From Bacteroidia bacterium (GTDB taxonomy: Bacteria > Bacteroidota > Bacteroidia > B-17B0 > Aurantibacillaceae): 64,000 nucleotides of DNA. A model generated the notes under the pieces. The model was not told the DNA's origin, made no database searches, and was given only the letters and a program-made list of their open reading frames with translations. A program made the translations under genes and the position numbers. This document shows, piece after piece, positions 42,662 to 51,353 of this stretch; the first letter of the stretch is position 1; every line of letters starts with the position of its first letter. The DNA is taken from NCBI GenBank assembly GCA_026415195.1, contig JAOAHO010000001.1, positions 1 through 64,000 of the forward strand. The letters are read 5' to 3'.

Positions 42662-43353
42662 GAATTTTTGATTTTATTTTTAAAAAAATTCCAAAGCGGA
42701 TCATCGCTTTCGGGATATGAATGAAAAATCATTTTCTTTTTTAGTACGGGGTGATGAAAAGCCAATTTCCAGGCATGGAGGTGAATGTATGGTCCGGGAT
42801 TTGTGCGAGGCGCACCGTATTTAATGTCACCTTTGATGGGCATTCCGACATAAGACAATTGTGCCCTGATTTGATGGTGCCTGCCGGTATGAAGGTTGAT
42901 TTTTAGCAGATGGTAGTTGTCCGAAGAAGCCCAATATTCATATTCCAGCCTTGCTTCTTTAGCCCCGCTTATCATCTTTTCATGAACTTTCGATGTGTTG
43001 GTTTTTGTGTTTTTTTTCAGGTAATGCACCAAGGTATCTTTTTCTTTCGGAGGTTTTTCACACACCACTGCCAAATATTCTTTTTCTGTTTGCCTGCTTC
43101 GGAAGGCCTCCGATAATCGTGCCATGGCCTTACTGGTGCGGGCAAATACCATTACTCCTCCCACAGGTCTGTCAAGGCGATGTACTAGTCCTAAATAAAC
43201 ATTTCCGGGTTTTTGATATTTTTCTTTAATATATTCTTTTACAAGATCATATAAAGATTCATCTCCTGAGATGTCTGATTGAACAGGTTGTCCGGGAAGC
43301 TTTTCCAAAACCAGTATATGATTATCCTCAAAAAGTATTTTATTTCTCAACAT
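42658..43353 (-). CDS. RluA-family pseudouridine synthase
   Basis: 231 residues, without an S4 domain. The catalytic aspartate is in HRLDRPVGGVMVFARTSKA; the RluA C-terminal motif LHTGRHHQIRAQLSYVGMPIKGDIKYG is intact. It converts uridine to pseudouridine in rRNA or tRNA; the target is not predictable. Divergent from rpmE across 51 bases. Confidence 0.93.
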   Translation of the reverse strand: MLRNKILFEDNHILVLEKLPGQPVQSDISGDESLYDLVKEYIKEKYQKPGNVYLGLVHRLDRPVGGVMVFARTSKAMARLSEAFRSRQTEKEYLAVVCEKPPKEKDTLVHYLKKNTKTNTSKVHEKMISGAKEARLEYEYWASSDNYHLLKINLHTGRHHQIRAQLSYVGMPIKGDIKYGAPRTNPGPYIHLHAWKLAFHHPVLKKKMIFHSYPESDDPLWNFFKNKIKNS

Positions 43354-43377
43354 TGATGGGGGTTCAAAAATATTCTT

Positions 43378-43404
43378 TATATTTGCCTTCCCAAAATTTT
43401 ATCT
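43378..43404 (+). promoter_or_regulatory. Promoter and leader of rpmE
   Basis: TATATTTG at 43378-43385, then the 19-base leader that begins CCTTCCCAAAATT, the same 13 bases at the same place as before rpsF. Confidence 0.75.
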
Positions 43405-43662
43405 ATGAAAAAAGATATTCATCCTGAAAACTACCGCCTGTGTGTGTTTAAAGATATGTCGAACGGTTATTCTTTTTTAACCCGTTCTTGTGCCGAGACC
43501 AAAGATACCATAGTTTGGGAGGATGGCAAGGAATACCCATTGGTAAAGCTGGATATATCCATGGCTTCTCATCCTTATTACACAGGAAAGCAAGTTCTGG
43601 TGGATACCGCCGGGCGTGTGGATAAATTTCGAAGCCGTTATGCCAAGAAGAAAACGAAATAA
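43405..43662 (+). CDS. rpmE2: 50S ribosomal protein L31, type B
   Basis: 85 residues. [24 protein letters not shown] and [25 protein letters not shown] are the L31 core; the extended length and the lack of the CxxC zinc pair mark the zinc-independent type B. Monocistronic with promoter and terminator on both sides. Confidence 0.97.
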   Translation: MKKDIHPENYRLCVFKDMSNGYSFLTRSCAETKDTIVWEDGKEYPLVKLDISMASHPYYTGKQVLVDTAGRVDKFRSRYAKKKTK

Positions 43663-43667
43663 TTTTG

Positions 43668-43694
43668 AAGCGGGCAAAAGCCCGCTTTTTTTTT
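43668..43694 (+). terminator. Rho-independent terminator after rpmE
   Basis: AAGCGGGC/GCCCGCTT perfect 8-bp stem, loop AAAA, then nine T. Confidence 0.93.
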
Positions 43695-43762
43695 GACAAC
43701 CCATACTTTTTTTTTAACAAATTAAAAAAACGAAAGAAAATACCTGAATTTTAACTTCAAAT

Positions 43763-44869
43763 ATGCAACTGAAATATCAGGCCGATGAACCGGCATATCT
43801 TTTAATGGAAGATGGAACGTTCTTTGAAGGTAAGGCAGCCGGAAAAAAAACTACCTCTGCCGGGGAAATTTGTTTTAATACCGGAATGACCGGCTATCAG
43901 GAAATTTTCACCGACCCTTCCTACTCGGGCCAAATCATTGTAATGGCTAGTCCGCATATAGGTAATTACGGAATTCATAGAGATGAAACTGAGTCGGAAA
44001 GTGTTCAAATAAGGGGGATGGCATGCAGGGAATTCAGTAAAATATTTAGCCGCCCATCCGCATCAAAAAGTTTGCAAGCTTACTTTGAAGAAAACAACAT
44101 ACCGTGCATTTTTGGAATTGATACTCGTAAGTTGGTCAGGCATATTCGTATTAAAGGGGCTCAGAATGCAGTTATTACCACAGAAAAAAAATCGAAAGAA
44201 GAACTTGCAGAAATTCTGAAATCAGTTCCTTCCATGAAAGGCCTTGAACTGGCTTCAAGCGTGAGCACCAAAAAGCCCTACGACTTCGGCCCAGACTATC
44301 CGGGTAAAAAAGTGGCAGTATTGGATTTTGGTGTAAAAACCAATATCCTAAGGTCTTTGTCAGAAAGGGGATTACGTTTAAAAGTGTTTCCATGGAATAC
44401 ATCTTTGAACGATTTACTTTCATTTGAGCCCGATGGTATTATGCTCAGTAACGGTCCCGGAGATCCGGAACCCCTTACTGGGCCCATTCAGGTAATTCGG
44501 GAATTGGTAAATATGAATAAGCCAGTTTTCGGCATTTGTCTTGGGCATCAGCTTTTGGCTCTTTCACAAGGACTTAAAACCTATAAAATGCATGCAGGGC
44601 ACCGGGGCATAAATCACCCCGTAAAAAACCTTCTGACCGGCCATTGCGAAATTACATCCCAAAATCATGGATTCAGTGTTAGTATGGATGACCTGAAAGC
44701 AAATCCTGATTTGGAATTAACCCACATCAATCTCAACGACAAAACGGTGGAGGGCATTCGCATCAAAGGCAAAAAAGCTTTCTCCGTTCAATATCATCCT
44801 GAAGCATGTCCGGGACCACATGATGCTTCCTATTTGTTTGATGATTTTGTTAAACTAATGGATAATTAA
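43763..44869 (+). CDS. carA: Carbamoyl-phosphate synthase small (glutaminase) subunit
   Basis: 368 residues, normal length. N-terminal CPSase domain (LMEDGTFFEGKAAG, TGMTGYQEIFTDPSY) and C-terminal class I glutamine amidotransferase with the nucleophile in FGICLGHQLLALSQG and the His/Glu in SVQYHPEACPGPHD. It supplies ammonia to CarB for arginine and pyrimidine synthesis. carB is not adjacent: the next gene is on the other strand and overlaps by four bases. Confidence 0.97.
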   Translation: MQLKYQADEPAYLLMEDGTFFEGKAAGKKTTSAGEICFNTGMTGYQEIFTDPSYSGQIIVMASPHIGNYGIHRDETESESVQIRGMACREFSKIFSRPSASKSLQAYFEENNIPCIFGIDTRKLVRHIRIKGAQNAVITTEKKSKEELAEILKSVPSMKGLELASSVSTKKPYDFGPDYPGKKVAVLDFGVKTNILRSLSERGLRLKVFPWNTSLNDLLSFEPDGIMLSNGPGDPEPLTGPIQVIRELVNMNKPVFGICLGHQLLALSQGLKTYKMHAGHRGINHPVKNLLTGHCEITSQNHGFSVSMDDLKANPDLELTHINLNDKTVEGIRIKGKKAFSVQYHPEACPGPHDASYLFDDFVKLMDN

Positions 44870-46044
44870 AAACAAAGGTCGTCAGTAAAAATACTCAGTA
44901 CGGCTACATCGTCTTTTAGTTCATGTACTTCCGATAAGTGCTTTACTTCCTTTTCAATGGTTTGTATAATGACTTCAGGCTCGGTAAAATGCCCGGCCAC
45001 CAGTTGTTCGGTGAAATTTTGCGGTATCGACGGATATTCATCCAGTAATTCTTTCCAACCGTCGGTATATAAGAAAATTCCGATTTGCCCGGCATATTCA
45101 CGAATGTCCACATCCACTTGTTTAAGATCTTCAGAAATCCCCAGTAAAGTACATCCTTTATCCATAAGCGAGATATTACCGTTTTCAATCAACAAAGGAG
45201 AACAATGTCCGGCGTTAATGGTGGTGAGTTGTTGACTTCGAAGGTTGATTTTACCCAAGAACATCGAAGCAAATTGTTCCCCTTTAGCACTTTGCCAAAC
45301 CCTTTTATTTATTTCCAATATGATATCTTTCAGATTGTGCGTAAAGCCGATCAGGCTTCTAAGACAGGCCTGAATGTTGCTCATTAACAATGCCGCGGGT
45401 ATTCCTTTACCACTTACATCGGCAATGCAAAATAAAAATTCATGTCGGTTCAGGGGAATCCAATCGTAGTAATCACCGCCCACTTCATAGTAAGGCAGGT
45501 AAAATCCGCATACTTTCAAATGTCCTTCCATAGGTAAATCGGAAGGAAGCAATTTTCTTTGAATATCCGAGGCCAATGAAATTTCCCTGTTCAGTGTGCT
45601 TCTGGCCATTTCTAATTTTGCCAGGCGTTTGTTTTCAATGGCCATCATTAACACGTGGGTTAACGTTTTTATGAATTCAAGATCGGGCGGAGACGGTTCC
45701 TTCTCCCACCCCAGCAAAACCATGCCCAAAGGAAGGTTTTTGTGTAATACGGGTAAAACAAAACGAAATCCGTTGGCATAAGCCGGATGATTATGTTCAA
45801 TGATCATTTCTTTATCTGCATCAAGATAAGATCTGGCAAATTCGGGAATTTTCGTTTTAGGGTAGCGAAGTTCCCAGCTATCGTTACGGTGAATTAAAAA
45901 AAGGATGTTACGTATATTAAAATGATGCTCTAAAGAATCCGCATACAAGTGAATTAATTCTGAAGAAGGGCTGTTGCGGTTAATGGCCATGGTAAGCCGA
46001 AGTAAAGTTTGTAATTTTAAATCGGTTAATTGGGAAAGCATCAT
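44866..46044 (-). CDS. PP2C-type (SpoIIE/RsbU) phosphatase with N-terminal GAF-like domain
   Basis: 392 residues. Residues about 1-150 look like a GAF sensor (FIKTLTHVLMMAIENKRLAKLE at its end), then a short linker helix (IQRKLLPSDLPMEG, the RsbU linker motif), and a phosphatase domain with metal motifs GGDYYDW, DVSGKGIPAALLMS, NAGHCSPLL, LYTDGWKE and KDDVAVLSI. Such enzymes dephosphorylate anti-anti-sigma factors in partner switching. No anti-sigma or STAS gene lies in the window. Two successive ATG codons at the start. Confidence 0.92.
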   Translation of the reverse strand: MMLSQLTDLKLQTLLRLTMAINRNSPSSELIHLYADSLEHHFNIRNILFLIHRNDSWELRYPKTKIPEFARSYLDADKEMIIEHNHPAYANGFRFVLPVLHKNLPLGMVLLGWEKEPSPPDLEFIKTLTHVLMMAIENKRLAKLEMARSTLNREISLASDIQRKLLPSDLPMEGHLKVCGFYLPYYEVGGDYYDWIPLNRHEFLFCIADVSGKGIPAALLMSNIQACLRSLIGFTHNLKDIILEINKRVWQSAKGEQFASMFLGKINLRSQQLTTINAGHCSPLLIENGNISLMDKGCTLLGISEDLKQVDVDIREYAGQIGIFLYTDGWKELLDEYPSIPQNFTEQLVAGHFTEPEVIIQTIEKEVKHLSEVHELKDDVAVLSIFTDDLCF

Positions 46045-46074
46045 TCGAAAATTACGAATTAATTATTTAATATA

Positions 46075-46758
46075 ATGTCTTTCGTAAGAATTGTAATTTA
46101 TTTAATGATTTTGGTAAGATTAATTTTTTCTCAAAGCATGGGAAATTGGGTTATTTATATTTCTCAGGTTAAATTAGGTAAAAAAGGCGTGCTTTGGAAT
46201 GAATGTCAATGGCGGAATGGAGAGTTGTTCCAACCCGATTTAAATCAGTTATTGTTGAGATACGGAATAGGCATTCAGCATTCTCAGAGTATACAATCCA
46301 TTATGGGGTATGCTTTCATTCATAATCGAAACTCTTTACCTGTTGGTACCATAAATTATTTCAATGAACATCGTTTGTTTCAGCAATTCATATTCCTATT
46401 CAAAATTCAAAATCTGATGTTCCAAAACCGGTTCCGTCTGGAAGAAAGGTTTATGCAAAATCATCCCTTACAATTTCGATTTCGATATTTTGCATACATC
46501 ATGTTCCCCTTAATTTCAAGGGATTTCGGAACTAAAACTTTTTATTTTTCATCTTATAACGAAATTTTCATCCTCCCTTTCCCTTTTAATTTTGACAGAA
46601 ACCGGTTTTATGCCGCTTTCGGATATTATTTCAATCCAAACCTGAGAATTGAGGCAGGCATCATGAACCAGATGACGGGGCTGCATACAGAACAAAAGCA
46701 AGCACAATTAGCCGTTTTTCATAACTTTAAGATTCACAGGGACAGGGTGAAGAATTAA
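46075..46758 (+). CDS. DUF2490 family outer-membrane protein
   Basis: 227 residues. A signal peptide at about 1-19 is followed by the DUF2490 pattern: GNWVIYISQVKLGKK, RYGIGIQHSQS, IMGYAFIHN, NEHRLFQQFIF, NRFRLEERF, RFRYFAYIMFPL and YNEIFI. The family is predicted to form a beta barrel; function unknown. Divergent from the phosphatase gene. Confidence 0.85.
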   Translation: MSFVRIVIYLMILVRLIFSQSMGNWVIYISQVKLGKKGVLWNECQWRNGELFQPDLNQLLLRYGIGIQHSQSIQSIMGYAFIHNRNSLPVGTINYFNEHRLFQQFIFLFKIQNLMFQNRFRLEERFMQNHPLQFRFRYFAYIMFPLISRDFGTKTFYFSSYNEIFILPFPFNFDRNRFYAAFGYYFNPNLRIEAGIMNQMTGLHTEQKQAQLAVFHNFKIHRDRVKN

Positions 46759-46846
46759 CGGTTTTTAAAGTTCCTCAACTTAAAATTTTTATTAAATTTA
46801 AACGTTATTAAAAAAAATCAAACGGGTTTTATTCATAACTGCCTTT

Positions 46847-48829
46847 TTGCAATGGATGGCAATGCATCCGCAGTTGCCTCCTCCTTCTTTGCGTTGCCTT
46901 GAAGTGTTGAATAATGGTGATATCAAACTCACCTGGGTTCCGGTGAACGATCCCCATGGTGTTTTCCATTCCTATGTCATATATTCTTCGATAAACAAAT
47001 GGGGGCCCTATACACAAATTACGACAATTAATTCCCTTCCCGTTAATTCATTTATTCACGCTGGTGCTTTGGGAAATATGCAACCCAGGTATTATTTTAT
47101 GGTAACCCGCTATGGACCTGGAGGTTCGGATGCTTCATCTTCATCCGATACCCTTAAAAGTATGTACCTGACGCTTGTCAATATTGGCAACGGTATTGCA
47201 CAAATATCCTGCAGTCCCTTGAAAAACCCTCCGTTGCCCACCACTTTTCCCAACTATTCGCTATACAGGGAGTATCCTTTGAATACTTTTTCCTTGATTT
47301 ACCAGGGACCTCAGTATTTTTATAATGATACCATCGACCGTTGCACGGCTCCCTATAACTATCAAATGAAAATTTCCGATCAATACGGATGCATCTCTGC
47401 TTCACAAATTGTGGGAGACCTTTTTAAAGATAAGACCCCGCCAAAAATCCCTTCTTTTGACAGCGTCAGCGTAAATGCTTCAAACCAGGCCGTATTGGGT
47501 TGGAAACCCACACCCAACCCCGATGCCGTAAAATACTACATCTATGTTAAAGATTTAATAACGGGTATTGTTACATTGATTGATTCCGTTCCGGTTACGA
47601 TCGGCCCCTATTATCAATTCAACAGCCCTTTGCCCTCCATGCAATCGGTGGCCTTCCACGTGGCAACCAAGGACAGTTGCGGAAACATCAGTCCATTGAA
47701 TGTTTTTCATCAAACTATTTTTTTGGATTATCATTATGATATCTGCAGCGGAAAAGTAAAGCTGAGTTGGAACCCCTACCTTAAGTTTAAAAACGGCAGT
47801 GTAGGTAAATATGATATTCTGATGTCGGTGAATAACGGGCCTTACATGCAGATTGATCAGACGAATCAGAACTATTGGGAAAGCCCCTCCCTAACCCCAA
47901 ATGCCACTCATAAGTTTTATATACGTGCATGGAACCAAAACTTTGATATCAGCGCTTCATCTAACAGGGTTCAATTTTTATCCTATGTTCCTTTAGCCCC
48001 TTCTTTTGTTTATATTTCATCTTGTTCCGTATTACCCGATAGCAGCATAATGCTTAAAATATATCGTGACTCTCTCATCACAGCCCGAGATATCGATATT
48101 CTCAGAAGTGAAGACGGAATACATTTTTCTACCATCAAAACCCTGAATTTCTCGAATAAAGGTTTCATGATGTTTCATGATCAGGATTTTAAAAACAGAA
48201 AGGGCCCGGTTTATTATAAAGCGGTTTTAAAAGACAGTTGCAACAATCCAAGGGTAATTTCCAATCTGGTTGCAAGTGTGTGGCTAAAAGTGAAAGATTC
48301 TGAAAAAGAAATGCTGAACAAACAACTGGAATGGACTCCTTACTCAGGTTTTGACGGAGGAGTGGGATATTATGCCGTTTACAGAAAATCAGGAAATAAA
48401 ACCGAACATCTGGGCTATACATCTTCCAATACGTTTTCGGACAATATTGAAGATATCGCCCAGGACGGCACTGATATCTGTTATTTCGTCATGGCACACG
48501 AAGCAGCCATGAATCAGTTTAATCTTATAGACAGTGCCTCATCCGTTTGGGTTAAATCCTATGCTTCCGACGAGTTTTTTATCCCTAATGCTTTTGTTCC
48601 CGGCGGAATTAATCAGGTTTGGAAGCCGGTTCCTTATTTTGTGGTGAAAGAAGATTATGAACTTTTGATATTCAACCGATGGGGCAATTTGATTTTCAAA
48701 ACTAACGATATTCAACAAGGTTGGAACGGAGGAAGTCACCCACCCGGGGCTTATGTATATCTGATAAAATACAAAACCACTACGGGGGAATACAAGGAAA
48801 AAAGTGGGCAGGTGTTTTTAATCAGGTAA
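46847..48829 (+). CDS. T9SS-secreted protein with fibronectin-like repeats and type B sorting domain
   Basis: 660 residues from TTG 46847. Several domains of about 100 residues resemble fibronectin III (IKLTWVPVNDP, VLGWKPTPNPDAVKYYIYV, VKLSWNPYLKF, LEWTPYSGFDGGVGYYAVY). The C-terminal 90 residues are a type B sorting domain: FFIPNAFVPGGINQVWKPV, YELLIFNRWGNLIF, GWNGGSHPPGAYVYLIKYK. The same frame is open to 46802 and encodes LKKIKRVLFITAFLQ, an apparent signal peptide, but holds no ATG, GTG or TTG, only TTA codons at 46805 and 46808. Surface adhesin-like protein. The end overlaps maf. Confidence 0.85.
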   Translation: MQWMAMHPQLPPPSLRCLEVLNNGDIKLTWVPVNDPHGVFHSYVIYSSINKWGPYTQITTINSLPVNSFIHAGALGNMQPRYYFMVTRYGPGGSDASSSSDTLKSMYLTLVNIGNGIAQISCSPLKNPPLPTTFPNYSLYREYPLNTFSLIYQGPQYFYNDTIDRCTAPYNYQMKISDQYGCISASQIVGDLFKDKTPPKIPSFDSVSVNASNQAVLGWKPTPNPDAVKYYIYVKDLITGIVTLIDSVPVTIGPYYQFNSPLPSMQSVAFHVATKDSCGNISPLNVFHQTIFLDYHYDICSGKVKLSWNPYLKFKNGSVGKYDILMSVNNGPYMQIDQTNQNYWESPSLTPNATHKFYIRAWNQNFDISASSNRVQFLSYVPLAPSFVYISSCSVLPDSSIMLKIYRDSLITARDIDILRSEDGIHFSTIKTLNFSNKGFMMFHDQDFKNRKGPVYYKAVLKDSCNNPRVISNLVASVWLKVKDSEKEMLNKQLEWTPYSGFDGGVGYYAVYRKSGNKTEHLGYTSSNTFSDNIEDIAQDGTDICYFVMAHEAAMNQFNLIDSASSVWVKSYASDEFFIPNAFVPGGINQVWKPVPYFVVKEDYELLIFNRWGNLIFKTNDIQQGWNGGSHPPGAYVYLIKYKTTTGEYKEKSGQVFLIR

Positions 48830-49406
48830 AATTTTTCTTAATTTCCTCATACAAACGGGCCGTAGGAAGGCCCATCACGTTGTAATAACAGCCATCAATC
48901 TTTCTGATTCCCACTGCTCCTATCCATTCCTGAACCCCATAAGCCCCCGCTTTATCAAAGGGTCTGTATTTTTCTACATAGTGTATGATATCCGCTTCAT
49001 CAATCGGATTAAAATATACGCGGGTTTCTTCATAGAAAACATGAAGTTTTTCCATTGTGCGGAGTGCTACGCCTGTAAATACGGAATGAACGTTACCCGA
49101 CAGTTTTTTTATCATTTCTACGGCTTCCTCGGTGTTTTGGGGTTTTCCCAACATTTTTTCATGCAACCATACGATGGTATCGGCTGTGATGAGTAATTCT
49201 TTTGCTTTTAACGGAACATTGAATGAAAGCGACTTTTTATTGGCCAGATATTCCGCAATTTCTCCCGCTTTGAGTTCAACGGGGTACGATTCATCACAAT
49301 CGGATTTCAAGACTTCAAATTCACACTCCAGCATTCGAAGTAGTTCTTTTCTTCTGGGCGAGCCCGAAGCCAGAATAATACGGGAGAAAAGGGAATTCAA
49401 ATGCAT
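48822..49406 (-). CDS. maf: Maf-family nucleotide pyrophosphatase
   Basis: 194 residues from ATG 49406, two bases after the ubiA stop; an ATG at 49439 inside ubiA is less likely. ASGSPRRKELL at the start, then ITADTIVWLHEKMLGKP and the GAYGVQEWIGAVGIRKIDGCYYNVMGLP region define Maf/YhdE proteins, which hydrolyse dTTP, UTP or modified nucleotides and were first noted as septum inhibitors. Operon with the prenyltransferase. Confidence 0.95.
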   Translation of the reverse strand: MHLNSLFSRIILASGSPRRKELLRMLECEFEVLKSDCDESYPVELKAGEIAEYLANKKSLSFNVPLKAKELLITADTIVWLHEKMLGKPQNTEEAVEMIKKLSGNVHSVFTGVALRTMEKLHVFYEETRVYFNPIDEADIIHYVEKYRPFDKAGAYGVQEWIGAVGIRKIDGCYYNVMGLPTARLYEEIKKNFT

Positions 49407-49408
49407 AG

Positions 49409-50377
49409 TTATTGCATTGGAACCAAAAGGGGCATGCAAAGTCCAAAAAACATTACCAATTTCAGCCAGGTGCTGACACGGTGATAGTCTTTTTTTTCTT
49501 TTGATCTCAAAATCAGCAATCCGGTGATGAAGTTTAACAATAGGTGAAGTAAAAGAAACATCAGATAGGTGGCGTCTATGACTTTGTTTAACCGGAAAGT
49601 GTTATAGGTTACAAATGCGATAAGGATGAATAAGATAAGATTGATTAAAAAAGCAAAAATTTTGGCAGCATCCACGCCGTATTTGATAGGAATGGTCAGG
49701 GCTCCTGTGAGGCGATCACCTTCCATGTCTTCCAAATCTTTTATGATTTCACGAACTAAGTTCAACAAAAAAGCAAACACTCCGTAAAGGAGGATAAACT
49801 TGAAAAATTTACCCCACAAAAGCAGTTCATGGGTTGAAATCGGAGATTGATTTTTATGGTAAAAAGAAAGGGCATGCATATAAAACAGGATTGGCAAAAA
49901 TCCAATCAACAATGCTACCACCAGGTTCCCTATCCAGGGGTATTTTTTCAGATGAGAAGAATAAAAAAGCAATATGGCAGCAGCCAGCACATATACCAGC
50001 CCCAAGCTCAAATGTCCGGAAAGGTAAGCTGAAACAAATCCCAAAAATATTCCTATAATATTCAAAAAAAGATTCATAAAAATCAAAGATTTTCGGGAGA
50101 AATATTTACCTGCTATAACGTTTTCAGGCCTGTTCAGGTGGTCGGTGCGGATGTCGAAGTAATCATTAATAATATAACCGGCGGCAGCAATCAAAATTAC
50201 GGAAAAAGCTAAAAGTAAAAGTGTTGTATAGGACATAAGTGGAGTGCTGCCGAACAATTCAATGAAGCGCAAAAAGAACTTACGGGAATACCATATATAC
50301 AACATATGAAACAAAAGTAAGATGATAAGCAAATTTCCAAATCGAATCAATCGTAAAAAAGCAGTAACTCTCGACAT
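49409..50377 (-). CDS. UbiA-family prenyltransferase
   Basis: 322 residues, about nine helices. The two Asp-rich motifs are present: NDYFDIRTDHLNRPENVI (first) and DLEDMEGD (second), which bind magnesium and the prenyl diphosphate. The sequence is nearest to the geranylgeranylglycerol-phosphate geranylgeranyltransferase-like group annotated widely in Bacteroidota; the acceptor is not certain. Inner membrane. First gene of a pair with maf. Confidence 0.88.
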   Translation of the reverse strand: MSRVTAFLRLIRFGNLLIILLLFHMLYIWYSRKFFLRFIELFGSTPLMSYTTLLLLAFSVILIAAAGYIINDYFDIRTDHLNRPENVIAGKYFSRKSLIFMNLFLNIIGIFLGFVSAYLSGHLSLGLVYVLAAAILLFYSSHLKKYPWIGNLVVALLIGFLPILFYMHALSFYHKNQSPISTHELLLWGKFFKFILLYGVFAFLLNLVREIIKDLEDMEGDRLTGALTIPIKYGVDAAKIFAFLINLILFILIAFVTYNTFRLNKVIDATYLMFLLLHLLLNFITGLLILRSKEKKDYHRVSTWLKLVMFFGLCMPLLVPMQ

Positions 50378-50420
50378 GTAGTATAAAGTTAAGGCTTTTA
50401 GTTCTATTTCGGACTAAAGC

Positions 50421-51353
50421 TTAAAAATCAATCCAATTAATCCCTTTTTTTAATAATTCCAATGTTTTGAATTCTTCGGAGTGTTTTTCGGGGATGTAGT
50501 TATATTTCCAGGCAGCAAGGGGCGGAAGGCTCATGAGGATGGATTCAGTCCGTCCTCCGGTCTCTAACCCGAATTTGGTGCCTTTGTCATAAAGCAGGTT
50601 GAATTCTACATACCGGCTCCTTCTGACCAATTGCCAATCTATATGTGAATCTTGAAAATTTTTATTTTTATTCCATTGAATCAGGGTGGTATAGATAGGG
50701 ATGAAAAGCATTCCAAGGTCTTTCCAGAACTGAACTAACTTTTCTTTGTCTAAGCCCGAGTTTTCATTCAATCGGTCGAAAAAGATACCGCCTATTCCTC
50801 TTGTTTCATTCCGATGCGGTAGAAAAAAGTAGTCGTCGGCCCATTTTTTAAATTTGGGATAAAATTCAGGATGGTATGTATCACAATGTTTTTTTAACTC
50901 CCGATGGAACCAACGTGCCTGTTCCGCATCCACATAGTGAGGCGTAAGATCGATGCCTCCGCCAAACCACCAGACACCATTGCTAAGTTCAAAATACCGG
51001 ATGTTCATGTGAATGATGGGAATCAAGGGGTGTTTCGGGTGTATAACCAAAGAAAGCCCTGTTGCATAAAAATTTAATTTTTCTTTTATACCATCGGTTA
51101 TTTCTGAATGTTCTTTTTCTTTAAAAAGGAATTCTGGTGCTATTCCCCACACTGCACTTACGTTAACTCCGGCCTTTTCAAGTATCAGTCCGTTTTCCAA
51201 TATGGCGCTCTTTCCTCCTCCGCCTTCTTTTCTTTCCCAAAGATCATAGTTGAATTTTCCCTGGTTGTCTTCTGATTCCAGGGCATGTATGATTTTTACC
51301 TGAAGGTCAAAAAGAAAGTTTTCAATTTGGTGATGTAAGTTCGTTAATTCCAT
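50421..51353 (-). CDS. hemF: Aerobic coproporphyrinogen III oxidase
   Basis: 310 residues. HemF uses oxygen to convert coproporphyrinogen III to protoporphyrinogen IX in heme synthesis. Family motifs: VSAVWGIAPEF, HMNIRYFEL, WWFGGGIDLTPHY, GIGGIFFDRL, YVEFNLLYDKGTKFGLETGGRTESILMSLPP. Its start overlaps the LysM gene by ten bases. It implies growth with oxygen, consistent with heme use by the cytochromes at 18-20 kb. Confidence 0.97.
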   Translation of the reverse strand: MELTNLHHQIENFLFDLQVKIIHALESEDNQGKFNYDLWERKEGGGGKSAILENGLILEKAGVNVSAVWGIAPEFLFKEKEHSEITDGIKEKLNFYATGLSLVIHPKHPLIPIIHMNIRYFELSNGVWWFGGGIDLTPHYVDAEQARWFHRELKKHCDTYHPEFYPKFKKWADDYFFLPHRNETRGIGGIFFDRLNENSGLDKEKLVQFWKDLGMLFIPIYTTLIQWNKNKNFQDSHIDWQLVRRSRYVEFNLLYDKGTKFGLETGGRTESILMSLPPLAAWKYNYIPEKHSEEFKTLELLKKGINWIDF

